Shown: positions 53,880 to 62,833, counted from the stretch's first letter. The stretch is 64,000 nucleotides of DNA from Chloroflexus sp. Y-396-1 (GCF_000516515.1 NZ_KI911784.1:2016881-2080880); one strand, 5' to 3'. Notes: generated from the sequence alone by a model not told the origin. Program-made: numbers and translations.

Positions 53880-54920
53880 ATGGCTGATCGGGTTTTAATC
53901 ACTGGTGGCGCCGGTTTTCTAGGGATCAATCTCACCCGCTACTTACTGGCGCATGGGTATCTTGTGCGTTCGCTTGATATTGCTCCCTTCGATTATCCCG
54001 AACGCAATCAGATCGAAGAGCATACTGGTGATATTCGCGACCGGGCAGCGGTAGATCGGGCAATGAAAGATGTGCGCTTTGTGGTTCATACCGCAGCCGC
54101 TCTCCCGCTCTATTCACCGGCTGACATCTTCTCAACCGACATCGACGGTACACGCAATATCCTTGAGTCTGCGCGTGAGCATGGTGTCGAGCGAGTGGTT
54201 CACATCTCTTCAACGGCAGTGTATGGTATTCCCGATCATCATCCGCTGCTGGAGACCGATCCGCTCAGTGGTGTTGGCCCTTACGGTGAGGCGAAGGTCA
54301 AAGCCGAAGAGTTGTGTCTCGAATTTCGCCAGGCCGGAATGTGTGTTCCGATTCTCCGCCCGAAATCGTTCGTTGGCCCCGAACGATTAGGCATCTTCGC
54401 TATGCTGTACGACTGGGCGATGGATGGGCGGAACTTCCCCTTGCCGGGAAACGGCAAAAATCGCTATCAGTTGCTCGATGTTGAAGACCTCTGTGAAGCG
54501 ATTGTCCTTTGCCTACGCCTTGATCGCGATCGGGTCAACGATACGTTTAACATCGGTGCAAAAGAGTTCGGAACCATCAAAGAGGATTTTCAAGCAGTGC
54601 TCGATGCTGCGGGTTATGGCAAGAAGATTATTACCTTTCCGGCAGCACCAATGGTCTGGGCTTTGGCGATTCTAGAAAAACTGAAGTTATCGCCGGTCTA
54701 CAAATGGGCTTACGGTACCGTTACCGAAGACTCGTTTGTGTCGGTAGAAAAGGCCGAGCGGGTATTAGGCTTTACACCAAAATACTCAAACAAAGAGGCA
54801 CTGGTGCGTAATTTCAAATGGTATGTCGAAAATGCGCATAAATTCGGTCAGCAGACCGGTGTATCGCACCGTGTCCCCTGGAGTCAGGGTATCTTGCGCT
54901 TTGCAAAGCTGTTCTTCTAG
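53880..54920 (+). CDS. NAD-dependent epimerase/dehydratase (extended SDR)
   Basis: A 346-residue protein. Rossmann motif ITGGAGFLGINL at residues 6-17, the acidic residue D after the second strand, and HTAAALPLYSP follow. Catalytic Ser is in HISSTAVYG and Tyr-Lys in PYGEAK. The C-terminal third is basic and hydrophobic (SPVYKWAYGT, ILRFAKLFF), like 3-beta-HSD-type SDRs that act on lipids. The substrate is unknown. It is co-transcribed with the DUF190-CBS gene. A hairpin follows 40 bp after the stop. Confidence 0.88.
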   Translation: MADRVLITGGAGFLGINLTRYLLAHGYLVRSLDIAPFDYPERNQIEEHTGDIRDRAAVDRAMKDVRFVVHTAAALPLYSPADIFSTDIDGTRNILESAREHGVERVVHISSTAVYGIPDHHPLLETDPLSGVGPYGEAKVKAEELCLEFRQAGMCVPILRPKSFVGPERLGIFAMLYDWAMDGRNFPLPGNGKNRYQLLDVEDLCEAIVLCLRLDRDRVNDTFNIGAKEFGTIKEDFQAVLDAAGYGKKIITFPAAPMVWALAILEKLKLSPVYKWAYGTVTEDSFVSVEKAERVLGFTPKYSNKEALVRNFKWYVENAHKFGQQTGVSHRVPWSQGILRFAKLFF

Positions 54921-54960
54921 GAGTAGTGTCAAACGTCTCCCTGATGCGCTACCCAAACCG

Positions 54961-54981
54961 ACCGCTCTTTGCTAGAGCGGT
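54961..54981 (+). terminator. Terminator-like hairpin after the epimerase gene
   Basis: ACCGCTCT-TTGCT-AGAGCGGT, a perfect 8-bp stem. Confidence 0.6.
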
Positions 54982-55291
54982 TGCAGTAGCCCACGTTTCT
55001 TCCGTAGTTCAAGGCCAGCATGTGTGGCTGATGCACCGATGATAGAGAATGTTCTCATCCAGGTCTGGAAACCCTGACTAAAGGGTAGATGTTATCAACC
55101 CAACGGCTATGAAGCGCCTATCCGAAAAATCGATCATCAGTAGGGGCGAGGTGTCGCCTCGCTCCTCCAAGGTTCCACGACGATAGTCACGGAGCGCCTA
55201 TCCGACATCTCCTGTTGTAGTAGCGCTGCGCCCGTATATCCATTGATAGGTTGCATCCGTTGTACGGTGAGACCGATTATTCGGAACGGCA
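54982..55291. other. Intergenic region with direct repeats and a family-B hairpin
   Basis: It has AGCGCCTATCCGA at 55113-55125 and again at 55193-55205 (exactly 80 bp apart). Between them is an AGGGGCGAGG/CCTCGCTCCT hairpin (55142-55166). No gene. Confidence 0.6.
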
Positions 55292-56158
55292 CTAATACTG
55301 ACGTTCGTTGTCACGGTCGTTCCATCTGCTGCGCGTGATACCATTCATTGCCAGCGCAATTCCATCTTGCAACGTCGCACGAGTCGTGAAGACACGTAAA
55401 TCTGCGCCGAGACTGACCAGTGTTTGTGCGACTTCAGGGCTGATGCCCGTCAATACTACCTGAGCGCCGAGCAGCCGTACTGCCCGTGCTGCCCGAATCA
55501 GCGCATCAGCGATAAAGGTGTCAACTGTTGCCACACCGGTAATGTCAATAATGACAATCTCGGCCCCGCGATGTGCCACTCCTTCTAGCAACGTCTCAAT
55601 AATCATCCCGGCGCGACGCTGATCGATCGAACCCACCAGAGGGAGGGCCACTGCCCGATCACTGATCGGCACCAATGGCGTACTCAGCTCGCGCAGTGCC
55701 CGCTCTTGGGCAGCAATAATCTCTTCTTGCATCTGAAGGCGCTCAAACTCAATCGCCTTTATATCGCTGATGTTCTGCATCATCCCGATCATCCGGGCTG
55801 CCTTACCGTCAGGTCCGGCCAGAAAGTAGCCACGGTCGAGAATCCAGACATACGAACCATTTTTATGGGCAAAGCGATACTCAATATCGTATTCACTTAG
55901 ACTGGCTTCTGCCTTGCTCAACAGGTGAACAGCCCGTTCACGATCTTCAGGATGGATGAGTGCTTCCCATTGCGCAATTCCTCCATCAAGCTCGTTGATC
56001 GAGCGTCCACACACGTGTTCAGTTTCACCGCTCCAGGTAATGGTGCCGGTGGCGACATCATAGTCGTAAATCATTAGACGTAGCGCTCGCACGAGCATGG
56101 CATAACGGTGACGGAGATCGTTAAGTTCGCGGAATAGACCCTGAGTTTCCATGGACAT
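55292..56158 (-). CDS. PAS-STAS protein, RsbR-like
   Basis: About 288 residues from the ATG at 56158 (AGGAAGGGA upstream). PAS_3 fold at about 30-145 (TITWSGETEHVCGRSINEL ... YRFAHKNGSYVWILDRGYFLAGPDGKAARMIGMMQNISD-type). STAS domain about 165-275 with VIIDITGVATVDTFIADALI and LTGISPEVAQTLVSLGADL, close to RsbR co-antagonists of the stressosome. Thr residues in DITGV and AQTLV are candidate RsbT-type phosphosites. No RsbS, RsbT or phosphatase gene is adjacent, so it is an orphan. Confidence 0.88.
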   Translation of the reverse strand: MSMETQGLFRELNDLRHRYAMLVRALRLMIYDYDVATGTITWSGETEHVCGRSINELDGGIAQWEALIHPEDRERAVHLLSKAEASLSEYDIEYRFAHKNGSYVWILDRGYFLAGPDGKAARMIGMMQNISDIKAIEFERLQMQEEIIAAQERALRELSTPLVPISDRAVALPLVGSIDQRRAGMIIETLLEGVAHRGAEIVIIDITGVATVDTFIADALIRAARAVRLLGAQVVLTGISPEVAQTLVSLGADLRVFTTRATLQDGIALAMNGITRSRWNDRDNERQY

Positions 56159-56259
56159 AACCATTCCCTTCCTGGCACGGACGGACTGACGCCGTGGTCG
56201 TCGGGCAGCGCGGCTATGGCTGATTGTAGGAGAAGGTGTCGTCCATTGTCAACTTACTC

Positions 56260-56961
56260 CTACGCCTGCCCATACACCGGTATCGCTGCTCCGCTAATGA
56301 TTCTGGCGGCAGGGCTAACCAGAAAATGGATCACCTCGGCAATCTCGGCGGGTTTAACCCATACCTCATAATTTGCTTTTGGCATTGCTGCGCGATTAGC
56401 TGGTGTGTCGATCACGCTCGGTAAGACAGCGTTGACCGTGATATTGTGTGGACGTAACTCGACTGCCAGGGCTTCCGTTAATTGCAAGACAGCCCGTTTT
56501 GCTGTGGCATAAGCAGCCAGGTTGGCACCGGATTGCGTAGCAGTACGACTACTGACATTGACAATGGCGCCGCCGCCGCGAGCAATCAGGTGTGGAATGG
56601 CTGCCGCACACGAGATAACTGCCGTTTTCAGATTGATGTCGATTTGAGATTGCCAGAGTTCCCATGAGGTCTGATGTACCGGCTCACCACCGGCAAAGCC
56701 ACCGGCGGAGTTAACCAGAATATCAATGCCGCCATGAGCATTGGCAATCGTCGTATATGTAGAGCGTGTTGCTGTTTCGTCGGTGAGATCGAGCTGGACG
56801 CCAATCACCGTTGGCAATCGGGTTGCCAGACGTTGAAAGGCATCTTGATGCACGTAGGGGATTATAACAGTAGCACCAGCCGTCAGCAGACGCTCTACCA
56901 CCGCAACGCCTAAGCCGCCAGTGCCACCGGTAACAATCGCAACTTTTCCTACCAGATCCAT
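56260..56961 (-). CDS. Short-chain dehydrogenase/reductase
   Basis: A 233-residue classical SDR from the ATG at 56961. Cofactor motif TGGTGGLG (residues 10-17), NSAG (NNAG equivalent), catalytic Ser in VNVSSRTATQ, and YATAK (Tyr-x3-Lys). The second strand ends VIIPYVHQD, with no acidic NAD selector, so NADP(H) use is plausible. The substrate is unknown. Minus-strand neighbour of the PAS-STAS gene; a 101-bp gap separates them. Confidence 0.9.
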   Translation of the reverse strand: MDLVGKVAIVTGGTGGLGVAVVERLLTAGATVIIPYVHQDAFQRLATRLPTVIGVQLDLTDETATRSTYTTIANAHGGIDILVNSAGGFAGGEPVHQTSWELWQSQIDINLKTAVISCAAAIPHLIARGGGAIVNVSSRTATQSGANLAAYATAKRAVLQLTEALAVELRPHNITVNAVLPSVIDTPANRAAMPKANYEVWVKPAEIAEVIHFLVSPAARIISGAAIPVYGQA

Positions 56962-57083
56962 ATCGCTGCCTTTCGTGAATACAAACAACTCTGGCGCACA
57001 ACAACGCCAGAGTTGCCTCTATGCCCAGACAAACGGAGAGCATCCCCTGCCGGCAACCTCATCGTTACCCATTTCAGTATGCC

Positions 57084-57299
57084 TTACTGCATTAGCAGGT
57101 CGAAATGCGGTCGTCCATCATCGCCGCCTAGCCGACGCAGGCCACGTTGAATGGCGCGGGCAGCACCTTCACCGATCCAGAACGTCAGTACTGAACCGAC
57201 GAGCAGTCCTATTGCACTACCAAGCGCTGCCCCACTGGCAAACAGAACGAACCGTTTACGCCGCGACGCTGCTCTGCGCCGCGCAGTCTCCTTGCCCAT
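57084..57299 (-). CDS. Small basic membrane protein downstream of rsfS
   Basis: A 71-residue protein from the ATG at 57299 (GAGGAAAC upstream); an in-frame GTG at 57311 overlaps the rsfS stop. A very basic N-terminus (KETARRRAASRRKR) is followed by one or two TM helices rich in Gly/Ala (FASGAALGSAIGLLVGSVLTFWIG). Not recognised as a named family. Co-translated with rsfS. Confidence 0.6.
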   Translation of the reverse strand: MGKETARRRAASRRKRFVLFASGAALGSAIGLLVGSVLTFWIGEGAARAIQRGLRRLGGDDGRPHFDLLMQ

Positions 57300-57307
57300 A
57301 CGTTTCC

Positions 57308-57700
57308 TCACTGTACTACGACCACCGGTGTCGCTTTGCTCCAGAGACGCTCCAACCGGTAGTATTCACGCTGATACTGGCTAAAAATGTGTACCACAAT
57401 ATCGCGGTAGTCGAGCACAACCCAGCCAGTGTCAGCACTGCCTTCCATCCGCGGGTTTAGCCCATGCTCAATTGCAATCTTCTCGTCAACGTGGTCGATG
57501 ATCGCGCGCATTTGTCGGTCGTTATCGGCGGTGCAGATGATAAAATAATCGGCAATCGTTGTCTGCGAGCGAATGTCAAGCAGGATAATATCGTGTGCCT
57601 GCTTGTCTTCGACCAGCTCGACGATGCGGCGAGCAATCATTCCGGTCTCGATAGTTCTCTCCTCCTGTGTTCGTACATGTGTTTGCTTGAATCCTAACAT
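57308..57700 (-). CDS. rsfS: Ribosomal silencing factor RsfS (Iojap)
   Basis: A 130-residue protein, family-typical core from residue 21: MIARRIVELVEDKQAHDIILLDIRS, DYFIICTADNDRQMRAI, and GWVVLDYRDIVVHIFSQYQREYYRLERLW. It binds ribosomal protein L14 (uL14) and blocks subunit joining in starvation. Start 57700 has AAGGTG upstream; 57640 is possible. nadD, its usual partner, is not adjacent. Confidence 0.93.
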   Translation of the reverse strand: MLGFKQTHVRTQEERTIETGMIARRIVELVEDKQAHDIILLDIRSQTTIADYFIICTADNDRQMRAIIDHVDEKIAIEHGLNPRMEGSADTGWVVLDYRDIVVHIFSQYQREYYRLERLWSKATPVVVVQ

Positions 57701-58210
57701 ATTTGACGCACCTTGTAAAACTATTATACCAGGATCGTAAGGCTCATGGGTAAAATGGTGTCAAAATACCCGGCAGCGGTAAGGAGAAAAGGTGGCAGAG
57801 AAATGTGGGTAGAAGCGGCAGTTTCCTGTTTCGACCGTGGTCTGCGGCTAGGCCACTCGTTGGTGTGCCGATCGGTGTCGTCGGCGCACGGTAGGGGAGG
57901 GTTCTAATCTCCTTGCTCTCGCTTGTGGGATGAGTGCGCTTGCCGATGCCTCCCTGTCGCACCATATAACGCAGGTCGCCGGCTCACGTTCCCAGGATGA
58001 CGGCGGTCGTCGGTGGCATACTGAAGGTCTGGAAAATGTTCGTCGTGCGTGGCATGTCGTTCGGTTGCCGACAAAGAGCTTTCATGGCAAGCGGAAAGCT
58101 CCGCAAGTCTTTTACTTTTCCCCTTGCTCTCCCCTTGGGCAGAGCTAAAGGTTTTTCAGACACACGCTTCGGGGTAGGAGAGATGTGTACGTGTGGGAAG
58201 GAGGAACGGT
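57701..58210. other. Divergent intergenic region
   Basis: About 510 bp without a supported gene. An inverted repeat AGCTTTC/GAAAGCT (58077-58083 with 58094-58100) is the only structure noted. No tRNA- or SRP-like pattern was found. Confidence 0.5.
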
Positions 58211-58783
58211 ATGAACGATACTGTAGGATTGTCAATCGGTCGCTCACGGCTCGAATTAGTCGCGGGCGATATTGTGACCCAGCATGTTGATGTGATTGTG
58301 AATGCAGCGAACGAGCAGTTGCTACAGGGTGGTGGTGTGTGCGGCGCTATTTTCCGTGCTGCCGGTCCTGTTGATCTCCAACAGGCCTGCGCTGCGGTGG
58401 CGCCGTGTCCAACCGGTGAAGCCCGGATCACACCAGGATTTGCGCTCAAGGCCCGCTACATTATTCACGCGGTCGGGCCGATCTTCCAACACTATCCGCC
58501 AGAAGAGGCTGATCGATTGTTAATCAGTGCTTACCGCTCAAGTCTGGCCCTGGCTCGTCAGTATGGTCTGCAAAGTATTGCTTTTCCCAGTATCGCGACC
58601 GGTATTTATGGCTTTCCGGTTGATCGAGCCGCACCGCTGGTATTACGCGCAATGATCGATGATTTGCAAACGCATCAGACGCCAACGCTGGTGCGCATGG
58701 TGTTGTGGCACGATACGTTCCCGGTCTATCGCGATGCACTGATGCGGATTCGTGCTGCTATGCCGTCACAGGAGCAGGAGTAA
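58211..58783 (+). CDS. Macro-domain protein (ADP-ribose / O-acetyl-ADP-ribose hydrolase type)
   Basis: A 190-residue protein from the ATG at 58211 (AGGAGG upstream). It matches MacroD-like enzymes: GDIVTQHVDVIVNAANEQLLQGGGVCGAIFRAAG, then CPTGEARITPGFALKARYIIHAVGP, and FPSIATGIYGFPVDRAA. Asn and Asp positions for ADP-ribose binding are retained. It would remove ADP-ribose from O-acetyl-ADP-ribose or proteins. Monocistronic. Confidence 0.92.
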   Translation: MNDTVGLSIGRSRLELVAGDIVTQHVDVIVNAANEQLLQGGGVCGAIFRAAGPVDLQQACAAVAPCPTGEARITPGFALKARYIIHAVGPIFQHYPPEEADRLLISAYRSSLALARQYGLQSIAFPSIATGIYGFPVDRAAPLVLRAMIDDLQTHQTPTLVRMVLWHDTFPVYRDALMRIRAAMPSQEQE

Positions 58784-59006
58784 TTGGTGGCATAGTGACG
58801 ACTGTGCTCCCGACTATTTCTCTAGCAATGTGCGTATGACACCGACATCGCCCGCCCTCTGGACTGGCACATTCAGGAGACGTGATGTCATAGGGACATC
58901 TACGTTTTGCATCGCAGTCGAGGCTGCAACCATTTGGTAAAACTTTCGTCAAATTGACAGAATGAATAAACATACTCGCTGTGATCTGGCCGGAAGGAGC
59001 AGATAT

Positions 59007-59534
59007 ATGCAGACTCGACTAACACGTAGCAGCACCGATCGTATGATTGGTGGCGTCTGTGGCGGATTAGCGCGCTATTTTGCAGTTGATCCGGTGATTG
59101 TTCGCCTGATCTTTGTGCTAGTCTTCTTCATTAATGGGATTAGCCTGCCAATTTACCTAGTCTTATGGTTGATTATGCCGAAGGACACACCATCTACTCC
59201 GGCCACACCGACTGCTGCTGGTGCGATGCCGGTAAACCAGGAGGTCTTTGTTGATCAGAGTCAAGTGAGCGGTCAGGCGCGCGTTGGGTATGCGCCTAAT
59301 CCCTCGTATCGCTTTGACCCGCTTACTGGGCAGCCGATTGGCGGGCCGGCCACTGGCGAGACAATTCATCTTTCGCCACCGCCATCACGCCGTCGTAATT
59401 GGAGTTTGCTCGGTATGATTCTGATCGGGGTAGGTGGTATTATTCTACTGGAACAGTTGGGTGTCAACCTATCGCTGCTCTTCCCACTATTACTGATCGT
59501 TGCCGGGTTGGTTTTATTGCAACGGAGCCGCTGA
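59007..59534 (+). CDS. PspC-domain membrane protein
   Basis: A 175-residue protein from the ATG at 59007 (GGAAGGAG upstream). The PspC domain is at 1-60 (LTRSSTDRMIGGVCGGLARYF, VDPVIVRLIFVLVFF, PIYLVLWLIMPKD). A proline/threonine linker leads to a C-terminal pair of TM helices (LLGMILIGVGGIILLEQLG, LLFPLLLIVAGLVLL). PspC proteins sense envelope stress in some bacteria; no pspA is seen here. Followed by a family-B hairpin. Confidence 0.88.
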   Translation: MQTRLTRSSTDRMIGGVCGGLARYFAVDPVIVRLIFVLVFFINGISLPIYLVLWLIMPKDTPSTPATPTAAGAMPVNQEVFVDQSQVSGQARVGYAPNPSYRFDPLTGQPIGGPATGETIHLSPPPSRRRNWSLLGMILIGVGGIILLEQLGVNLSLLFPLLLIVAGLVLLQRSR

Positions 59535-59553
59535 GGGTGATGATGATGAGGTA

Positions 59554-59576
59554 GGGACGGGTTTTACACCCGTCCC
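59554..59576. terminator. AGGGGCG-type hairpin (family B, copy 4)
   Basis: GGGACGGGT-TTTAC-ACCCGTCCC, a perfect 9-bp stem 20 bp after the PspC stop, between convergent genes. Confidence 0.65.
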
Positions 59577-59663
59577 ATAGTTGTGCAGAGGCTGGGTAAC
59601 CATCGTTGCGAATGTTCGCCGCCGTGTGTCTGGCCGTGCGTCTGAAGGAACAGCGACTCCGGT

Positions 59664-60494
59664 TCAGAGCACACCAGCTAGGGCGGCAATGCCTATCGCG
59701 ATAACAGCGCCGCCTACTGAGCTGATCAAGTTGACCAGATCGTTGTCCATCCAGCGCCAGCCGCGGAGGAAGCGGTTAGGTGTTCCATCGCGGGCGATCC
59801 GCCGTTCGGTCTCACGTCCGTCGGGGTAGACATAAATAGCCTGTACCGTTGCGCCGAGCAGACTGTCAAACATTGCGCCGCCCAATCCACCGAGTATTCC
59901 TGCCACAATCATCCACCAGGGTAGGGGGGCGCCGGGTAAAGCCAACCAACTGAAAAGAAACATAGTAATACCGATCAACAACCCACCTGCAGCGGCTGCC
60001 GTTGTGCCCATTAGCGTCACTCCGCCTGATGTTCCTGGTGGGACGGGTTGGCGAGTCGTAATCAGGCGTGGCTGATGCGGGCTTAACACCCCTAGCTCGG
60101 TTGCCCACGTGTCAGCGGTTACCGTTGCCATCAGACCGACAAATGCCGCTAGGAGGGCTGGAGGCTGATTACCCAACGCATACGCAACTGCACATAACGC
60201 ACCCAGTCCACCATTGGCAATTGTCTGAAAAAAGTCGCGCCGTCCACCTTTAGCAAACTTTTCTGCTGCACGTCGTTCTTTAATCGATTCTTTGTAGTGT
60301 GAGAGGATACTGCTGCTGACGAAGAAGACGATGAGGGTCAGACCCCAGGGCCAACCGCCAAACCCAAACGTGAGTGTTCCAACCAGTATTGCACCCAACC
60401 AGCCACTTTCACTCAACGAACGGCGGGCAAAAGCAATTCCGCCGATCACAATGCTGAGCACGAACCCAAGACCGATCTGCATAAGGTCAATCAT
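59664..60494 (-). CDS. DUF92 membrane protein (VTE6-like polyprenol kinase family)
   Basis: A 276-residue protein from the ATG at 60494 (GGGGGAGACT upstream). About seven TM helices. DUF92 hallmarks: GGRRDFFQTIANGGLGAL, TADTWATELGVLSP, and GVTLMGTTAAAAGGLLIG. Plant VTE6, a phytyl-phosphate kinase, is in this family, so phytol or isoprenol salvage for chlorophyll-type pigments or quinones is plausible in a phototroph. That assignment is inference. Confidence 0.85.
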   Translation of the reverse strand: MIDLMQIGLGFVLSIVIGGIAFARRSLSESGWLGAILVGTLTFGFGGWPWGLTLIVFFVSSSILSHYKESIKERRAAEKFAKGGRRDFFQTIANGGLGALCAVAYALGNQPPALLAAFVGLMATVTADTWATELGVLSPHQPRLITTRQPVPPGTSGGVTLMGTTAAAAGGLLIGITMFLFSWLALPGAPLPWWMIVAGILGGLGGAMFDSLLGATVQAIYVYPDGRETERRIARDGTPNRFLRGWRWMDNDLVNLISSVGGAVIAIGIAALAGVL

Positions 60495-60594
60495 AGTCTC
60501 CCCCGACCTATCTGCCGGAGCGGTATAAAAAAGATCGCAGAGCACCTATGAGCAGGTACTCTGCGATTATACCAGAGATAGGGAGTTACAATGA

Positions 60595-61068
60595 TTACGC
60601 AGCGGCGCGTGCTAAAACTGTCTGCCGCGTCTGTCGGGCAACACCACGCAGTGCTGTTTCAAGATCGGAACCTAACATGTCTGCCACTGTCTTTTCTGGT
60701 ACAAATGCTGCCATTGCACCAAGAATTGGTTTCAGATCAATTCCCATCACTACCTGAACGTCTGTGCCGTTGATTGCCGGACTGATTACCCAGCGTGTCT
60801 CAACAGGCAGAGGCGTGCGAACGGTGAACACAATCTCGCGGTTATCTTGCCACGTTAAGTCGCCTTCGCAGCGAATGGTTCCGAACAGGCCACCCATCGA
60901 CATATGGGTGACAAGCTTTGCATGACGGGCAATATCGTCACGGTCGTATAACTCGGTCTTCTGAACACGCGGCAAAATTTGGCCGATGAGGGATGGATCA
61001 GAAAGTGTAGTAAATACTTGCTCAGGGGTTACACCTTCAATGTGGCAGCGCCGTCCTACTTTAATCAT
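60595..61068 (-). CDS. SRPBCC-family (CoxG-like) protein
   Basis: A 157-residue protein with AGGAG upstream. The SRPBCC/START-like fold shows VTPEQVFTTLSDPSLIGQILPRV at the start, mid-strands FTVRTPLPVETRWVISPAIN, and a long C-terminal helix. It probably binds a hydrophobic ligand or acts in coenzyme delivery. No CO dehydrogenase genes are nearby. Confidence 0.8.
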   Translation of the reverse strand: MIKVGRRCHIEGVTPEQVFTTLSDPSLIGQILPRVQKTELYDRDDIARHAKLVTHMSMGGLFGTIRCEGDLTWQDNREIVFTVRTPLPVETRWVISPAINGTDVQVVMGIDLKPILGAMAAFVPEKTVADMLGSDLETALRGVARQTRQTVLARAAA

Positions 61069-61556
61069 GAGATTCTCCTATCTCTGGTTTGTTAATGCTT
61101 TGCACAATCATCATACCATCTTTGCACAGCAATGTCAATAGTTTTATACATATCAGTTCTGCGAGCGATGATGTTCCTCGCAACTGGCTTGGTTCCTTCC
61201 ATAGACGAATGAAATAAGAGGCAACCATCACTGATGGTAGGCGTTTCGTGGCAGTAATGGCCGTCACCGTGCCGGTACGAGCGGTTATTCAACGATCTTC
61301 ATTCCACTACTGAAAAGTAGAGGAGGTACGGGGAGATGGCTCCTCTTCACAGTAGAGCAATGAAAACGCTGCAAACTCCTGTCCATCTTGAACACGGAAG
61401 AGGTTACAGCGAATGTATGTCTATAGACCGTGCTATGTGAATATCAATGTATGAGTGCAAACAGTTTGCACTCACTGCGGTGGATGATACTGATGCAGGG
61501 GGAGAGCATGCTGTACTTCTCTAACATATAGAATATACCACAGATCGGCGCGGCTG
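61069..61556. other. Intergenic region with an 11-bp palindrome
   Basis: It contains TGAGTGCAAAC-A-GTTTGCACTCA (61452-61474), a perfect 11-bp inverted repeat with a 1-nt centre. No gene; nothing else recognised. Confidence 0.6.
61452..61474. promoter_or_regulatory. 23-bp palindrome
   Basis: A perfect inverted repeat with a single central A. The symmetry suits a DNA-binding dimer more than an RNA terminator. It sits 83 bp beyond the stop of the Bcr/CflA gene and 384 bp upstream of the SRPBCC gene. Confidence 0.5.
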
Positions 61557-62798
61557 TCAAGGTTCCATTGGTTCAGAATCGGGGGTAGGAGCATGTTGCA
61601 TTCCTTCGACCCAATACATTAGGCCTAACGCGATGAGGCTCAGGACAGCAAAGCCGACCGCTAGCGGTGTTGTAGTGCCATTGTACGATTGGCCGATAAC
61701 TGCGCTCAGTGCAATAGCGACAAAGGTGGAAAGCGAACTCACAACGGCTGCGCCAACACCGGCAATGTGGCCGAGCGGTTCCATTGCCAGGGCGTTCATA
61801 TTGCCGAAAAGAATGCCCATACAGAAAAAGCATGGGATGAGATACGCCATCAACATCCATAGCTCCGGCTGTCCGTTGGTTACTAGTGTTGTGCCGGCAA
61901 AGAGAATAGTCAGTCCACACAGTGCAAAGAGTGCCATCTTTACCGGCAGGTGCATTCCGTATCGCATTACCAGCCGCCCGTTGACGAACGAGGCCAGACC
62001 TATTGCCAGGGCATTGATGGCAAAGAATAGCGGAAAGAGTGGCCCCAGTGCATACTGGATTTGAAATATCTGCTGTGCTGAGGCGAGGTAAGCCTGAAGC
62101 ATAGCTGCCACTGTTCCCGCCATCAGCGTATAACCGAGGGCGGTAGGATTGCGGATGACTTCGTGCAAGGCACGACTCATCCGCCTCACCGACAACGGCG
62201 CCCTTCGCTGCGGTGCGAGGGTCTCTGGCTGCCGTATCCCAAACCAGATCAGTGATACAACGCCTATCCCTAGCAGAAAGACGAAGATGGTTCGCCACGC
62301 GGCAACAAGTAGGATGGCCTGTCCCAATGCCGGGGCAATGATTGGTACTACGATGAATACGACCATCATAAATGACATCATGCGCGCCATTTCCCGTCCG
62401 GTAAAGCGGTCGCGGATCAGCGCGATAGAAACACCACGTGGTCCGGCTACACCTAATCCTTGTAGGAGACGCCCGGCTAACATCATAGGGAAATTGACCG
62501 CCAGAATCGTTAACAACGAACCTAGCCCAAAGACAGCATACCCCAGGTAGATCGCCGGTTTGCGTCCGGTGCTATCTGAAAGCGGGCCATATACCAGTTG
62601 ACCAATCGCTAATCCTGCAAACACCATTGTGACCACCAGTTGGTTGGCGTTTGCGTGTGGCGAACCGAGGTCGGTGCCAATATCGGTTAGGGCAGGAAGC
62701 ATTAAGTCGATGGATAGGGCAACCAATGATGTCATAAGCGCCATCATTGCAATGAATTCGCCAATGTGCGGCCCAGATTCTGGTTTGGGTGATGCCAT
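61557..62798 (-). CDS. Bcr/CflA-family MFS drug exporter
   Basis: A 413-residue protein with AAAGGA before the ATG. Bcr/CflA features: ALSIDLMLPALTDIGTDLG in TM1 and GQLVYGPLSDSTGRKPAIYLGYAVF (motif A). Next are LLQGLGVAGPRGVSIALIRDRF and VPIIAPALGQAIL. 12 TM. Export of chloramphenicol-type or sulfonamide-type drugs is known for the family; the substrate here is unknown. The promoter overlaps a TTGACAAGTCAA palindrome. Confidence 0.92.
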   Translation of the reverse strand: MASPKPESGPHIGEFIAMMALMTSLVALSIDLMLPALTDIGTDLGSPHANANQLVVTMVFAGLAIGQLVYGPLSDSTGRKPAIYLGYAVFGLGSLLTILAVNFPMMLAGRLLQGLGVAGPRGVSIALIRDRFTGREMARMMSFMMVVFIVVPIIAPALGQAILLVAAWRTIFVFLLGIGVVSLIWFGIRQPETLAPQRRAPLSVRRMSRALHEVIRNPTALGYTLMAGTVAAMLQAYLASAQQIFQIQYALGPLFPLFFAINALAIGLASFVNGRLVMRYGMHLPVKMALFALCGLTILFAGTTLVTNGQPELWMLMAYLIPCFFCMGILFGNMNALAMEPLGHIAGVGAAVVSSLSTFVAIALSAVIGQSYNGTTTPLAVGFAVLSLIALGLMYWVEGMQHAPTPDSEPMEP

Positions 62799-62833
62799 AA
62801 TCGAGAGTTCCTTTGCTTTGCTTCTTTTCGAGC

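Noticed and set aside
61573-62298. A 241-codon minus-strand frame
   Set aside because: It lies within the Bcr/CflA gene in another frame and has no protein-family character.
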